A model generated the notes under the pieces. It saw only the letters and a list, made by a program, of their open reading frames with translations, was not told where the DNA came from and made no database searches. From an uncultured Pelagibacteraceae bacterium (lineage in GTDB: Bacteria > Pseudomonadota > Alphaproteobacteria > Pelagibacterales > Pelagibacteraceae), in assembly GCA_902535255.1 (NCBI GenBank), contig CACASQ010000009.1, positions 1 through 35,602 on the forward strand: DNA of 35,602 bases, given 5' to 3'. Position numbers and translations under genes: made by a program. The number at the start of each line of letters is the position of its first letter. The first letter of the stretch is position 1. This document shows positions 15,607 through 23,505 of this stretch, piece after piece.

Positions 15607-16512
15607 TTAAGGTACAATTTTCTCTTCTTCTTTTTCCAAAGTTTTATAACTTACCTTAAAGAACTTTAGTATTGGCGAAGCTACAAAAATAGAAGAGTAA
15701 GTTCCAATAATAACACCTAAAATCATTGCGAAAGAAAATCCTCTTAAAATTTCACCGCCTAAAATATATATTGATGAAAGAGCTAATAAAGTGGTTACGG
15801 AGGTTATTATTGTTCTAGCTAAAGTTTCATTTATAGATAAATTAGCAATATCACTAATACTTATTTTTGTATATTTAAATAAATTTTCCCTTATCCGATC
15901 ATATATTACAACTGTATCGTTCATAGAGTAACCAACAATAGTAAGAACTGCAGCTATAATTGATAAATTTATCTCTAATGATAATACTGAAAAAATTCCT
16001 AGTGTAATAACTACATCGTGGAGAAGTGCAATTATTGAACCAACACTAAACTGCCACTCAAATCTTACCCATATATAAAACAACATAGCTGTTAGTGCTA
16101 ACGATATTGCAATTATAGACGACTCTAGTAACTCTGCGCTCACTTTTGGCCCAACATTCTCTACTCTTCTAAAATCAATTTCAGCATTTAAATTTTCTTT
16201 AAGTCTATCTTTTATTTTGGGGATCAAATTATTATTATTAGTTTCTTTTTGTTCAACTTTAATTAAATAGTCACCATCTTTACCAAATCTCTTTACATTT
16301 ACATCACCTAAATTCATTGAGGCTAAAGATTCTCTTATAGAGGATGCTTTAATAGTTTTATCTGTTCTTAGTTCAATTAAAGTTCCCCCCTTAAAATCGA
16401 TTCCGTAGTTTAACCCCTTAAAAGCAATAAAAAATAAACTAAGTATAAAGATTATAATTGAAAAAATATTGGCTTTTTTAAACTTTGAAACAAAATTAAT
16501 ATTTTTAATCAT
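15607..16512 (-). CDS. secF: Protein translocase subunit SecF
   Basis: Partner of SecD in the SecDF-YajC complex, which uses the proton gradient to pull proteins through SecYEG on the periplasmic side. 301 residues with six membrane helices: one near the N-terminus, a periplasmic domain (about 40-130), then five. Motifs: GIDFKGGTLIEL after helix 1, DVVITLGIF, and SMNDTVVIYDRIRENL. The start shares one base with the secD stop (TAATG), and the end meets the stop codon of the gene on the other strand directly. It is the last gene of the long minus-strand run that begins at dgt. Confidence 0.97.
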   Translation of the reverse strand: MIKNINFVSKFKKANIFSIIIFILSLFFIAFKGLNYGIDFKGGTLIELRTDKTIKASSIRESLASMNLGDVNVKRFGKDGDYLIKVEQKETNNNNLIPKIKDRLKENLNAEIDFRRVENVGPKVSAELLESSIIAISLALTAMLFYIWVRFEWQFSVGSIIALLHDVVITLGIFSVLSLEINLSIIAAVLTIVGYSMNDTVVIYDRIRENLFKYTKISISDIANLSINETLARTIITSVTTLLALSSIYILGGEILRGFSFAMILGVIIGTYSSIFVASPILKFFKVSYKTLEKEEEKIVP

Positions 16513-18056
16513 TAAATTTTTATCTCCTTTTTATCATTTTTTAAAACAATGACCGATGTTAAATGTCTTGCTAAGAAATATGCTGTAAAAAGAGTGGTTA
16601 AAATTCCTATTCCTAAAGTAATTGCAAATCCTTTTACAGGTCCTGATCCAAATGCAAATAATATAATTGCTGCAATTAATGTTGTTATATTTGCATCCAG
16701 AACTGTTATTTTTGCTTTTGTGTAACCTGTATCAAAAGCATGTATGACAGATTTCTCGGTCTTTAATTCCTCTTTTATCCTCTCAAAAATTAAAACATTG
16801 GCATCTACAGCCATTCCGACAGTTAAAATTATACCAGCAATACCAGGAAGAGTTAGTGTTGCTTCTAAGATGGTTAAGATGCCAATCAACATTAACAAAT
16901 TAGAAATTAAAGCAACGTTAGCAACTAAACCAAAAATTTTGTATTTATAAAACATGAATAAAATTACTAAAATAAATCCAACTACAAGTGACGTTATTCC
17001 TGATTTTATTGAGTCTTCTCCTAAATCAGGTCCAACGGTCCTCTCCTCAACTACATCTAAAGGAGTTGGCAATGCACCAGATCTGAGCAACAAGGCTAGA
17101 TCAGTTGCTTCTTGAAAGGTGAAATTTCCTGAAATCATGCCATTTCCAGATGTGATTGGTTCATTAATATTAGGAGCACTTATTATTTTACCATCAAGAA
17201 CAATGGCTAATCTTTTACCAACATTATCCGTAGTAGCTCTGCCAAATTTTTGTGCTCCTAGTCTGTCTAACTTAAATGATACAGTTGGCTCATTTTGTTG
17301 ATTTTGAATACTAGGTTGTGCATCTATAAGATTTTCTCCACTCATTACAATTCTTTTGCTAATTTTTAAAGTTTCACCATTTTCAGATGTTAGTTCATCG
17401 ACTCCAAATTCAGTATTATCACTTACTAACCTAAAGTTTAATTGAGCTGTTTTTCCTAAAAGATTTTTAATTCGCTCTGGATCTTTCAAACCTGGTAATT
17501 CTACTAAAATTCTTTTTTCCCCTCTTTGAAGAATTGTAGGTTCTTTAGTTCCAACATCATCAATTCGACGTCTTACTATTTCAATGGATTGTTTTAATGC
17601 AGCATTATTAATTGTTAATAATCCAAATTTTGAAAAAGAAATTTCAACAAAGTTATTATCTTTTTTTTTATGGTCTAATTCGAATGCTCTGTATTTATCT
17701 ATATAAGGATTTACCTGGTTGTCTTTCTTTGAATAAAAAAGCAAATCGAACTTATCAATATCAAGTATTTTGAAAATTAAAACCTTGTCGTTAATTTTAA
17801 ATTCAGAATAATCTAAACCATTATCTTTAAGTAATTTTTTGATTGGTATTACTTTAGACTGAATTTTTTCTTGTACTAATGAGTCAGAATTTATTTCTAG
17901 CAATAGATATGATCCACCTTGCAAATCTAGACCTAGATTAACTTTTTTATCTATTATTAAATTATCATTATTTTGAAGATTGAGAGAAGAAAAAAAAGAT
18001 ATAAGTAAAACAATTATATAAATAAAAAAAACATTTATTTTTGAAAAATTTAACAC
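16512..18056 (-). CDS. secD: Protein translocase subunit SecD
   Basis: Membrane subunit of SecDF with a large periplasmic P1 domain. 514 residues: N-terminal helix (8-25), NLGLDLQGGSYLLLE immediately after it, periplasmic domain, then the C-terminal membrane bundle with GMAVDANVLIFERIKEEL. The start codon is GTG (18054-18056); no in-frame ATG near it would keep the N-terminal helix, so GTG is preferred. It lies 9 bases after yajC and overlaps secF by one base. Confidence 0.96.
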   Translation of the reverse strand: MLNFSKINVFFIYIIVLLISFFSSLNLQNNDNLIIDKKVNLGLDLQGGSYLLLEINSDSLVQEKIQSKVIPIKKLLKDNGLDYSEFKINDKVLIFKILDIDKFDLLFYSKKDNQVNPYIDKYRAFELDHKKKDNNFVEISFSKFGLLTINNAALKQSIEIVRRRIDDVGTKEPTILQRGEKRILVELPGLKDPERIKNLLGKTAQLNFRLVSDNTEFGVDELTSENGETLKISKRIVMSGENLIDAQPSIQNQQNEPTVSFKLDRLGAQKFGRATTDNVGKRLAIVLDGKIISAPNINEPITSGNGMISGNFTFQEATDLALLLRSGALPTPLDVVEERTVGPDLGEDSIKSGITSLVVGFILVILFMFYKYKIFGLVANVALISNLLMLIGILTILEATLTLPGIAGIILTVGMAVDANVLIFERIKEELKTEKSVIHAFDTGYTKAKITVLDANITTLIAAIILFAFGSGPVKGFAITLGIGILTTLFTAYFLARHLTSVIVLKNDKKEIKI

Positions 18057-18065
18057 AAAAAAGAA

Positions 18066-18350
18066 TTATTTTTTTACTTCTTCTTTTTTAAGTAGACTAG
18101 TAATTGTAGATTTAATAATTTGAACCTTTGTTCCTTCTCCTATAGTGACTTCAATACGATCATCCTCCATTACTCGGTCAACTACACCAATAATTCCTCC
18201 TGATGTGATTATTTCATCTCCTCTTTTTAGTGACTCGACCATAGCTTTATGATCTTTTACTCTTTTTTGTTGAGGTCTAATTAAAAAAAAGTAAAAAATA
18301 ACGAAAATTAATATTAAAGGTATAAACTGTGCAATTCCTTGTCCACTCAT
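18066..18350 (-). CDS. yajC: Preprotein translocase accessory subunit YajC
   Basis: Single-pass membrane protein associated with SecDF. 94 residues: an N-terminal helix (FIPLILIFVIFYFFLIRP, 9-26) followed by the family's RPQQKRVKDHKAMVESLKRGDEI and ITSGGIIGVVDRV. It sits between serS (47-base gap) and secD (9-base gap). The gap to serS is wider than any other in the run and may hold an internal promoter. Confidence 0.96.
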   Translation of the reverse strand: MSGQGIAQFIPLILIFVIFYFFLIRPQQKRVKDHKAMVESLKRGDEIITSGGIIGVVDRVMEDDRIEVTIGEGTKVQIIKSTITSLLKKEEVKK

Positions 18351-18359
18351 GATCTGACA

Positions 18360-18386
18360 ATTATAATAAATATATTAGATAAACAA
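18360..18386 (-). promoter_or_regulatory. Possible internal promoter of yajC-secD-secF
   Basis: On the minus strand TTGTTT (18386-18381), a 15-base spacer and TATAAT (18365-18360). The ATG of yajC follows 9 bases after the -10, so the transcript would start about 2 bases before it. The spacer is shorter than ideal. The 47-base serS-yajC gap containing it is the largest within the long operon. Confidence 0.35.
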
Positions 18387-18397
18387 GTTAAATTTTA

Positions 18398-19645
18398 TCA
18401 AATTTTATCTAAATTATTCATATATTTTTTTAGAACATTCGGAATAGTGACCGAACCATCTTCATTCTGATTATTTTCAAGCAAAGCTATAATTAACCTA
18501 CCTACTGCTAAACCTGATCCATTTAATGTTCCAACAAAATCGTTACCTTTTGGTGATTTATATTTAGCACCCATCCTTCTTGCTTGAAAAGATCCACAAG
18601 ATGAACAGCTTGAAATTTCTCTGTATTTTTTTTCTGATGGTATCCATGCTTCAATATCAAATGTCTTTTCTGCACTAAATCCCATGTCTCCAGAAGATAA
18701 TAAAATTATTTGGTAAGGAATTTCTAATCTTTCTAATATCTCTCTCGCACATTTTAACATCCTATGAAGTTCTGGCTCACAATCTTTGGGTTCAACTATA
18801 CTTACAAGTTCGACTTTATAAAACTGGTGTTGCCTAATAATTCCTTTGGTATCTTTACCGTAACTACCTGCCTCTTTACGAAAACAAGGTGTTGAAGCTA
18901 CATATCTCTGTGGTAATTGATCCATGGTTAGTAAAGATTTTCTCACCAAATTAGTAAGGACAACTTCTGCAGTGGGGATCAAAAATTTTCTTTGGTCTGA
19001 ATTTTCAAATTTTATTTCAAATTGGTCATCTTCAAATTTTGGTAATTGACCAGTGCCGAACATTACGTCCTCATTAACTATTAAAGGTGGAGAAATTTCT
19101 TTATAGTTAAACTCTCTAGTATGAATATCCAACATAAAATTTATCAAAGCTCTCTCTAGAAGTGCAAATTTATCTCTGAGTACTACGAATCTAGATCCAG
19201 ATAATTTTACGGAGGTATCAAAGTCAATCTGGTTTTCTTTCAAACCAATTTCAATATGAGATTTAGGGCTAAAAGAGAATTCTTTTTTTGTTCCAGACTG
19301 CTCAATTATTTTATTAGATTTTGAATCTTTGCCGATTGGAACATCATCTGATGCTAAATTTGGTATAATATATAACAAACCGTTTAATTTATTTTCAGCA
19401 ATAATTTGTTGGTCAGAAATTTTTGATATTTCTTCTGAGATTTTTTTTGATTTTTGAAAATTTGATTTATCTTTTGATTTTGATAGTATTTTTTTTTCTT
19501 GTTCTAGTTTTTCCTTTTCACTTATTAGTTTCCTATTATCTTTATCTAATTGTTCAAATAAGTCCAATTTCAAATCAAAGTTTCTATCAGATAGTTTTTT
19601 TTTATAAATCTTAAAATTTTTTCTTAAGTCTTTTAAATTATGCAT
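18398..19645 (-). CDS. serS: Seryl-tRNA synthetase
   Basis: Class II synthetase that charges tRNA-Ser, including the tRNA-Ser(UGA) in this window. 415 residues. The N-terminal long coiled coil (about 25-105, Lys/Glu-rich) binds the tRNA's long variable arm. The catalytic core has the TAEV serine-binding motif, motif 2 FRKEAGSYGKDTKG with QHQFYKVEL, and motif 3 GSGLAVGRLIIALLEN. The start overlaps tatC by 8 bases. In other alphaproteobacteria surE and pcm often follow serS; here yajC comes next. Confidence 0.97.
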   Translation of the reverse strand: MHNLKDLRKNFKIYKKKLSDRNFDLKLDLFEQLDKDNRKLISEKEKLEQEKKILSKSKDKSNFQKSKKISEEISKISDQQIIAENKLNGLLYIIPNLASDDVPIGKDSKSNKIIEQSGTKKEFSFSPKSHIEIGLKENQIDFDTSVKLSGSRFVVLRDKFALLERALINFMLDIHTREFNYKEISPPLIVNEDVMFGTGQLPKFEDDQFEIKFENSDQRKFLIPTAEVVLTNLVRKSLLTMDQLPQRYVASTPCFRKEAGSYGKDTKGIIRQHQFYKVELVSIVEPKDCEPELHRMLKCAREILERLEIPYQIILLSSGDMGFSAEKTFDIEAWIPSEKKYREISSCSSCGSFQARRMGAKYKSPKGNDFVGTLNGSGLAVGRLIIALLENNQNEDGSVTIPNVLKKYMNNLDKI

Positions 19646-20399
19646 CTTCTAATTTTTCTTTTTTTCTTTCAGTGAATCTCACTGTGAATATGGATAATTC
19701 ATAAAGTAATAATAAAGGTATTGCTAGTCCAACCTGGGTAATAGGGTCTGGAGGAGTTAAAATTGCAGCTAAAGCGAAAATTATTACAATTACATATCTC
19801 CTTCTAGTCTTAAGATACTCTGAGTTTACCACTCCTATTCTTGCTAATAGGTTAAGTAATATTGGTAATTGAAAACTTATACCAAATGCAAAAATTAATC
19901 TCATTATAAGTGACAAGTACTCATTTACTTTTGCCTCAAGTTGTATAGGAAGACTAGTATTAGAACCTAATGTTTCAAAAGATAAAAAAAACTTTATCGC
20001 TAGAGGCATAACTAAATAGTATACTAAAAGTCCTCCGAATAAAAAAAGTATTGGTGTTGATACGAGATATGGAAGAATGGCCTTTTTTTCATTTTTATAA
20101 AGACCTGGTGCAATAAATTTATAAATTTGAATTAGCAAAACAGGGCTCCCTAAAAAAACTGCAGTAAAAAAAGCAACTTTTATGTAAGCTATAAATGTTT
20201 CATGTAAAGCAGTAAAAATAAGACGCCTAGAAATTTGATCGTTCTTGACTGCATTAGCATAAGGTTCAACTAAAAATTCATAAATATGGTCTGCAAAAAT
20301 ATAAGAGATTACAAAAGCTATAAAAATAAAAATTAGTGAGTTTAAAAGTCTTGTCCTTAACTCAACAAAATGGCTTGTAAATGAGTTGCTATCAGCCAT
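19638..20399 (-). CDS. tatC: Twin-arginine translocase subunit TatC
   Basis: Core receptor of the Tat pathway for export of folded proteins; binds the RR signal. 253 residues with six membrane helices. Conserved N-terminal HFVELRTRLL and the FTALHETF loop before helix 2 are visible, and the P-rich LTPPDPITQ loop precedes the last helices. The start overlaps tatB by 8 bases and the end overlaps serS by 8 bases, so the tatA-tatB-tatC-serS block is tightly coupled. The M48 protease at 5833 is a possible client. Confidence 0.97.
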   Translation of the reverse strand: MADSNSFTSHFVELRTRLLNSLIFIFIAFVISYIFADHIYEFLVEPYANAVKNDQISRRLIFTALHETFIAYIKVAFFTAVFLGSPVLLIQIYKFIAPGLYKNEKKAILPYLVSTPILFLFGGLLVYYLVMPLAIKFFLSFETLGSNTSLPIQLEAKVNEYLSLIMRLIFAFGISFQLPILLNLLARIGVVNSEYLKTRRRYVIVIIFALAAILTPPDPITQVGLAIPLLLLYELSIFTVRFTERKKEKLEDA

Positions 20400-20628
20400 T
20401 TTTATCTATTTTTTTTTCGTTATTGTTATCTTTTAATGTAGCTTCTTTGTCTATATCTATGTCTTTTGTTGCAGTAGAGACTTCTCTCTGAATACTACTT
20501 AAAGTATTCTTAAATTTACCAATATATGATCCAATTTTTTTTAATGCTATTGGAAATTCTTTTGGTCCTAAAACTAATATTGCGATAATTACTACTGATA
20601 AAATCTCTAACCAACCAATTTGAGGCAT
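20392..20628 (-). CDS. tatB: Twin-arginine translocase subunit TatB
   Basis: Forms the substrate-binding complex with TatC. 78 residues: a short N-terminal membrane helix (IGWLEILSVVIIAILVLGP, with the Glu at residue 8 typical of TatB), the GPKEFP hinge, then an amphipathic helix with ALKKIGSYIGKFKNTL and a charged tail. It is shorter than the E. coli protein (171 residues) because the C-terminal tail is reduced. It lies 5 bases after tatA. Confidence 0.93.
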   Translation of the reverse strand: MPQIGWLEILSVVIIAILVLGPKEFPIALKKIGSYIGKFKNTLSSIQREVSTATKDIDIDKEATLKDNNNEKKIDKNG

Positions 20629-20633
20629 TTTGA

Positions 20634-20831
20634 TTATTTATTTTCAGTGTCAGAATTTTCTGACTTTGAACTATCATCTTGATTATTAGCAGATGAGTCA
20701 TCGGACATACCTTTTTTGAAACTTTTTATCCCTTTTGCCACGTCACCCATTAAACTTGAAATTTTTCCTCTTCCAAAGAGCAAAACAACAAGCACTACTA
20801 CTATAGCTATTTGCCAGAAACTAATTCCCAT
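20634..20831 (-). CDS. tatA: Twin-arginine translocase subunit TatA
   Basis: Pore- or membrane-weakening component that oligomerises on TatBC. 65 residues from the ATG at 20829-20831, giving the standard MGISFWQ start. A longer frame from a TTG at 20849 adds six residues with no family support and is rejected. A single membrane helix (about 4-20), FGRGK hinge, amphipathic helix [14 protein letters not shown] and a Ser/Asp/Asn-rich tail are all visible. First gene of tatABC, 41 bases after scpB. Confidence 0.95.
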   Translation of the reverse strand: MGISFWQIAIVVVLVVLLFGRGKISSLMGDVAKGIKSFKKGMSDDSSANNQDDSSKSENSDTENK

Positions 20832-20872
20832 ATATTCAAATATATACAATAAAAATGCTTAAATAAATATAT

Positions 20873-21559
20873 TTATTTTTCCTCTTCTGGGGCCTTTTTA
20901 ATAGCATCATCTATGTCTTCATAAATATTCTGTTTTTCAGATATAGACTGTTCTTTAAAGAATTTTCCTGTGCCAAAAATAGATTTATCAATGCTTGATG
21001 TATCAATAAGGCCTGCAGACCCCAACTCATCAATTGTTGGTAGATCAGACAATTTTTGAATATTAAAGTGATTTAGAAAATTTTCTGTAGTGGCATACTG
21101 AATAGGTTTTCCTGGCACATCTTTCCTACCTGCTGGTCTTACCCAATCTAATTCTAACAATATCTCTAAGGTATTTGTTGCAAACGAAACACCTCTAATT
21201 TCCTCAATTTCTGATCTTGTAACTGGTTGATGATAAACAATAATCGCTAAAGTCTCTACGGTTGCTTTTGATAATTTTTTTTGTGTAGATTTTTGTAAAG
21301 CCATTAATTTAGATAAGTCATCTGCTGTTCTAAAAGACCATTTTTGTTTAATGCAGACCAAATTTATTCCTCTTTTTTTGTAAGTTTGTTGAAGATTTTC
21401 TAATGTTTTTTTTAGATTTATAGTTGTCCTAACTCTTTTTTCAATAGTTTCTAAATCTAATGGTTCAGATGCAGCAAAAAGAATAGCTTCAATTTGTCTT
21501 TCAAGCTTTGACGGTGAAGTAGGAAAGTTAATTATATTATCTTTTTTTTTATTTTTCAT
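20873..21559 (-). CDS. scpB: Segregation and condensation protein ScpB
   Basis: Winged-helix partner of ScpA and SMC in chromosome condensation. 228 residues. Family features: LERQIEAILFAASEPL near residue 18, then ATVETLAIIVYHQPVTRSEIEEIRG and TNTLEILLELDWVRPAGRKDVPGKP (each as continuous conserved blocks about 95-160). The C-terminal tail after about residue 190 is polar and poorly conserved. Separated from scpA by one base; smc is not in the window. Confidence 0.95.
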   Translation of the reverse strand: MKNKKKDNIINFPTSPSKLERQIEAILFAASEPLDLETIEKRVRTTINLKKTLENLQQTYKKRGINLVCIKQKWSFRTADDLSKLMALQKSTQKKLSKATVETLAIIVYHQPVTRSEIEEIRGVSFATNTLEILLELDWVRPAGRKDVPGKPIQYATTENFLNHFNIQKLSDLPTIDELGSAGLIDTSSIDKSIFGTGKFFKEQSISEKQNIYEDIDDAIKKAPEEEK

Positions 21560-21560
21560 A

Positions 21561-22295
21561 TTACGATTTTTTTATCAACAATTTATCAAACATTTTTTTT
21601 TGAGAAACGGATACTATGCCCTCTTTTGAAAGTTCTAAACAAGCTGCAAAAATGCCAGCGATACCTGTTTTTTTCATTTTGTTGTCAGAGTAAAATTTAG
21701 GAATAAGATCCATAAGATCTCTCCAATCATTAATACGATCAAGATTATTTTTAATTTGTTTTATTCCTTCTTCAGTAGTAAATACTGGTAATTTTGGAAT
21801 ATTTATATTTTGAAAAGTCTTATGCATTTGAATATTAGAATATGTTTTAAGCAATTCGTAGAGAGAAACGTCATAAATAGGTGTATTAATTGATTTAATG
21901 CCACCTTTCATACCTCGTGTAAAAATATGAACTCCTAATCTTTTTTTTTGTAGCATTTGATCAGATAAAATTCTTATTAGCTCCAATTTCTTTAATTGCA
22001 ACTTAAGTTTTTCCGCAACTTCAATTGCCTTAAAATCATCTTCGTCATCTTCAGGTAACAATAACTTTGATTTTAAATAAGCTAACCATGTTGCCATTAA
22101 GAGAAATTCAGTAGCGGTTTCTAAATTTAAATTTTCTTGATTTTTGATAAACTCAAGAAATTGATCAGCAAGTTTTGTGATAGATATTTCTGCTAAATCG
22201 ACTTTTTGAGTTTTAGCTAGGTCTAAAAGAACTTCTAATGGACCATTATAATTAGGTATATTTATTGAAATTTTATTATCTATTTTTGATTCCAT
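21561..22295 (-). CDS. scpA: Segregation and condensation protein ScpA
   Basis: Kleisin subunit bridging the SMC heads. 244 residues. The N-terminal block YNGPLEVLLDLAKTQKVDL (about 15-33) and EFLLMATWLAYLKSKLLLP are the family's SMC-binding segment. The C-terminal winged helix includes GIFAACLELSKEGIVSVSQ. It lies 8 bases after nagZ and one base before scpB. Confidence 0.95.
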   Translation of the reverse strand: MESKIDNKISINIPNYNGPLEVLLDLAKTQKVDLAEISITKLADQFLEFIKNQENLNLETATEFLLMATWLAYLKSKLLLPEDDEDDFKAIEVAEKLKLQLKKLELIRILSDQMLQKKRLGVHIFTRGMKGGIKSINTPIYDVSLYELLKTYSNIQMHKTFQNINIPKLPVFTTEEGIKQIKNNLDRINDWRDLMDLIPKFYSDNKMKKTGIAGIFAACLELSKEGIVSVSQKKMFDKLLIKKS

Positions 22296-22303
22296 TATTA
22301 ATT

Positions 22304-23248
22304 TTACCTCAAAAATTTAAAAAATTCCGATGTTTTTTGTGAGGTAAAACGGTCTATATAAGGTAATGACCTAATCAATTTAAAGTTGTCATTTGTATTT
22401 CCTGCACAATAAAGAACTAAGTTACAACCTGCCTCTAAAGATTTTTTTGCATTTACTACTAAATTATATTTTAAAGCTCTCATTGAAATATCATCTGATA
22501 TTAAAATCCCATTAAATTTAATTTTTTTTCTAATTTTATCCTTAATAATTTTACTTGATAAAGTAGCAACATTTTTATTATCTAATTTTGAGTAAAGAAT
22601 ATGTGCTGTCATAGCAAATTTTGCTTTTGAAGATTTGAATGGGTAAAAATCAACTCCATTAAGTTCTTTTTTACTTAATTTTACTTTTGGTGTTTTCAAA
22701 TGACTATCTGAAGAAGCTGCTCCATGCCCAGGTATATGTTTTATTACTCCAGCAATTTTGTTTTGATGTAAATATTTGATAGTTAATAGACCTAGTTCTT
22801 TCACTATATTTTTGTTTTTAGAAAAACTCCTTTTCCCAATAATTTTACTTGTTTTTAGTCTTAATATATCAAGAACAGGAATTGTATTTATGTTAATACC
22901 AAGCCTTTTAAGAACTTTACACAATGAGTGGATGTAATGTTTATAGATATTCGAGCAAAAAATTTTATCTTTTTCGTATAAACTGCCAAAAAAACTAGCA
23001 TTTAAGTTATGATTAATTAGACTTTTTAATCTACTAACAGTTTCACCCTCTTCATCAATAAGAATAGGAAAATGATTATTTTTAGCAATTTTTTTTATCT
23101 GCGATGTGAGTTTTTTTATTTGCTTTAGCGACTTTAAATTTCTACTAAACAAAATTATTCCCCAGGGTTTTTCTCTCGACAGAAGAAATCTTTCTCGAGT
23201 AGACAGTTTTGTGCCCTTTATACTGATTATTAAAGCTTTACACTTCAT
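22304..23248 (-). CDS. nagZ: Beta-N-acetylhexosaminidase NagZ (GH3)
   Basis: Cytosolic GH3 enzyme that removes GlcNAc from anhydro-muropeptides in cell-wall recycling, the products released by lytic transglycosylases such as the one at 1603-2616. 314 residues, slightly short for the family. Motifs: KHIPGHGAASSDSH (substrate loop with the catalytic Asp/His pair) and LISDDISMRAL with the nucleophile Asp. There is no signal peptide, consistent with cytosolic action. The start overlaps the preceding small membrane-protein gene by 4 bases (ATGA). Confidence 0.93.
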   Translation of the reverse strand: MKCKALIISIKGTKLSTRERFLLSREKPWGIILFSRNLKSLKQIKKLTSQIKKIAKNNHFPILIDEEGETVSRLKSLINHNLNASFFGSLYEKDKIFCSNIYKHYIHSLCKVLKRLGININTIPVLDILRLKTSKIIGKRSFSKNKNIVKELGLLTIKYLHQNKIAGVIKHIPGHGAASSDSHLKTPKVKLSKKELNGVDFYPFKSSKAKFAMTAHILYSKLDNKNVATLSSKIIKDKIRKKIKFNGILISDDISMRALKYNLVVNAKKSLEAGCNLVLYCAGNTNDNFKLIRSLPYIDRFTSQKTSEFFKFLR

Positions 23249-23505
23249 TTATTCAACAATTTCCAAAAGCTTCTTTTTTTTTCGTTTTTAAAATCTGTTT
23301 CAATAGCATCATTAAACTCTATAACATTGTTGGTGTCATTAGCCAAAATTGGTAAATCAGAAATTTTTTCTTTTAATATTTGATTTATATTTGATCGATT
23401 ATAATTTTTAGCACTGATATTTTTTTTAGAAGAATAATGCTTAAAGATACTTACAATAAAAAAAATTACTAAAATTAACATTAATGTATTCAGAACTTTG
23501 TGCAT
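23245..23505 (-). CDS. Small single-pass membrane protein, unknown (possible SPOR-protein remnant)
   Basis: 86 residues: a membrane helix (about 5-24) after a short N-terminus, then a Lys/Asn-rich soluble part with no domain I recognise. It sits exactly between argS and nagZ, sharing one base with the argS stop and overlapping nagZ by 4. In many alphaproteobacteria this position holds a membrane-anchored SPOR-domain protein. The anchor is kept here, but the proline-rich linker and the 70-80-residue SPOR domain are absent. Either the protein has been shortened during genome reduction or an unrelated gene occupies the slot. Intact coding frame and tight coupling argue that it is expressed. Confidence 0.8.
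   Translation of the reverse strand: MHKVLNTLMLILVIFFIVSIFKHYSSKKNISAKNYNRSNINQILKEKISDLPILANDTNNVIEFNDAIETDFKNEKKRSFWKLLNK

Noticed and set aside
20832-20849. Six-residue longer TatA from a TTG codon
   Set aside because: The ATG at 20831 gives the exact MGISFWQ start expected for TatA.
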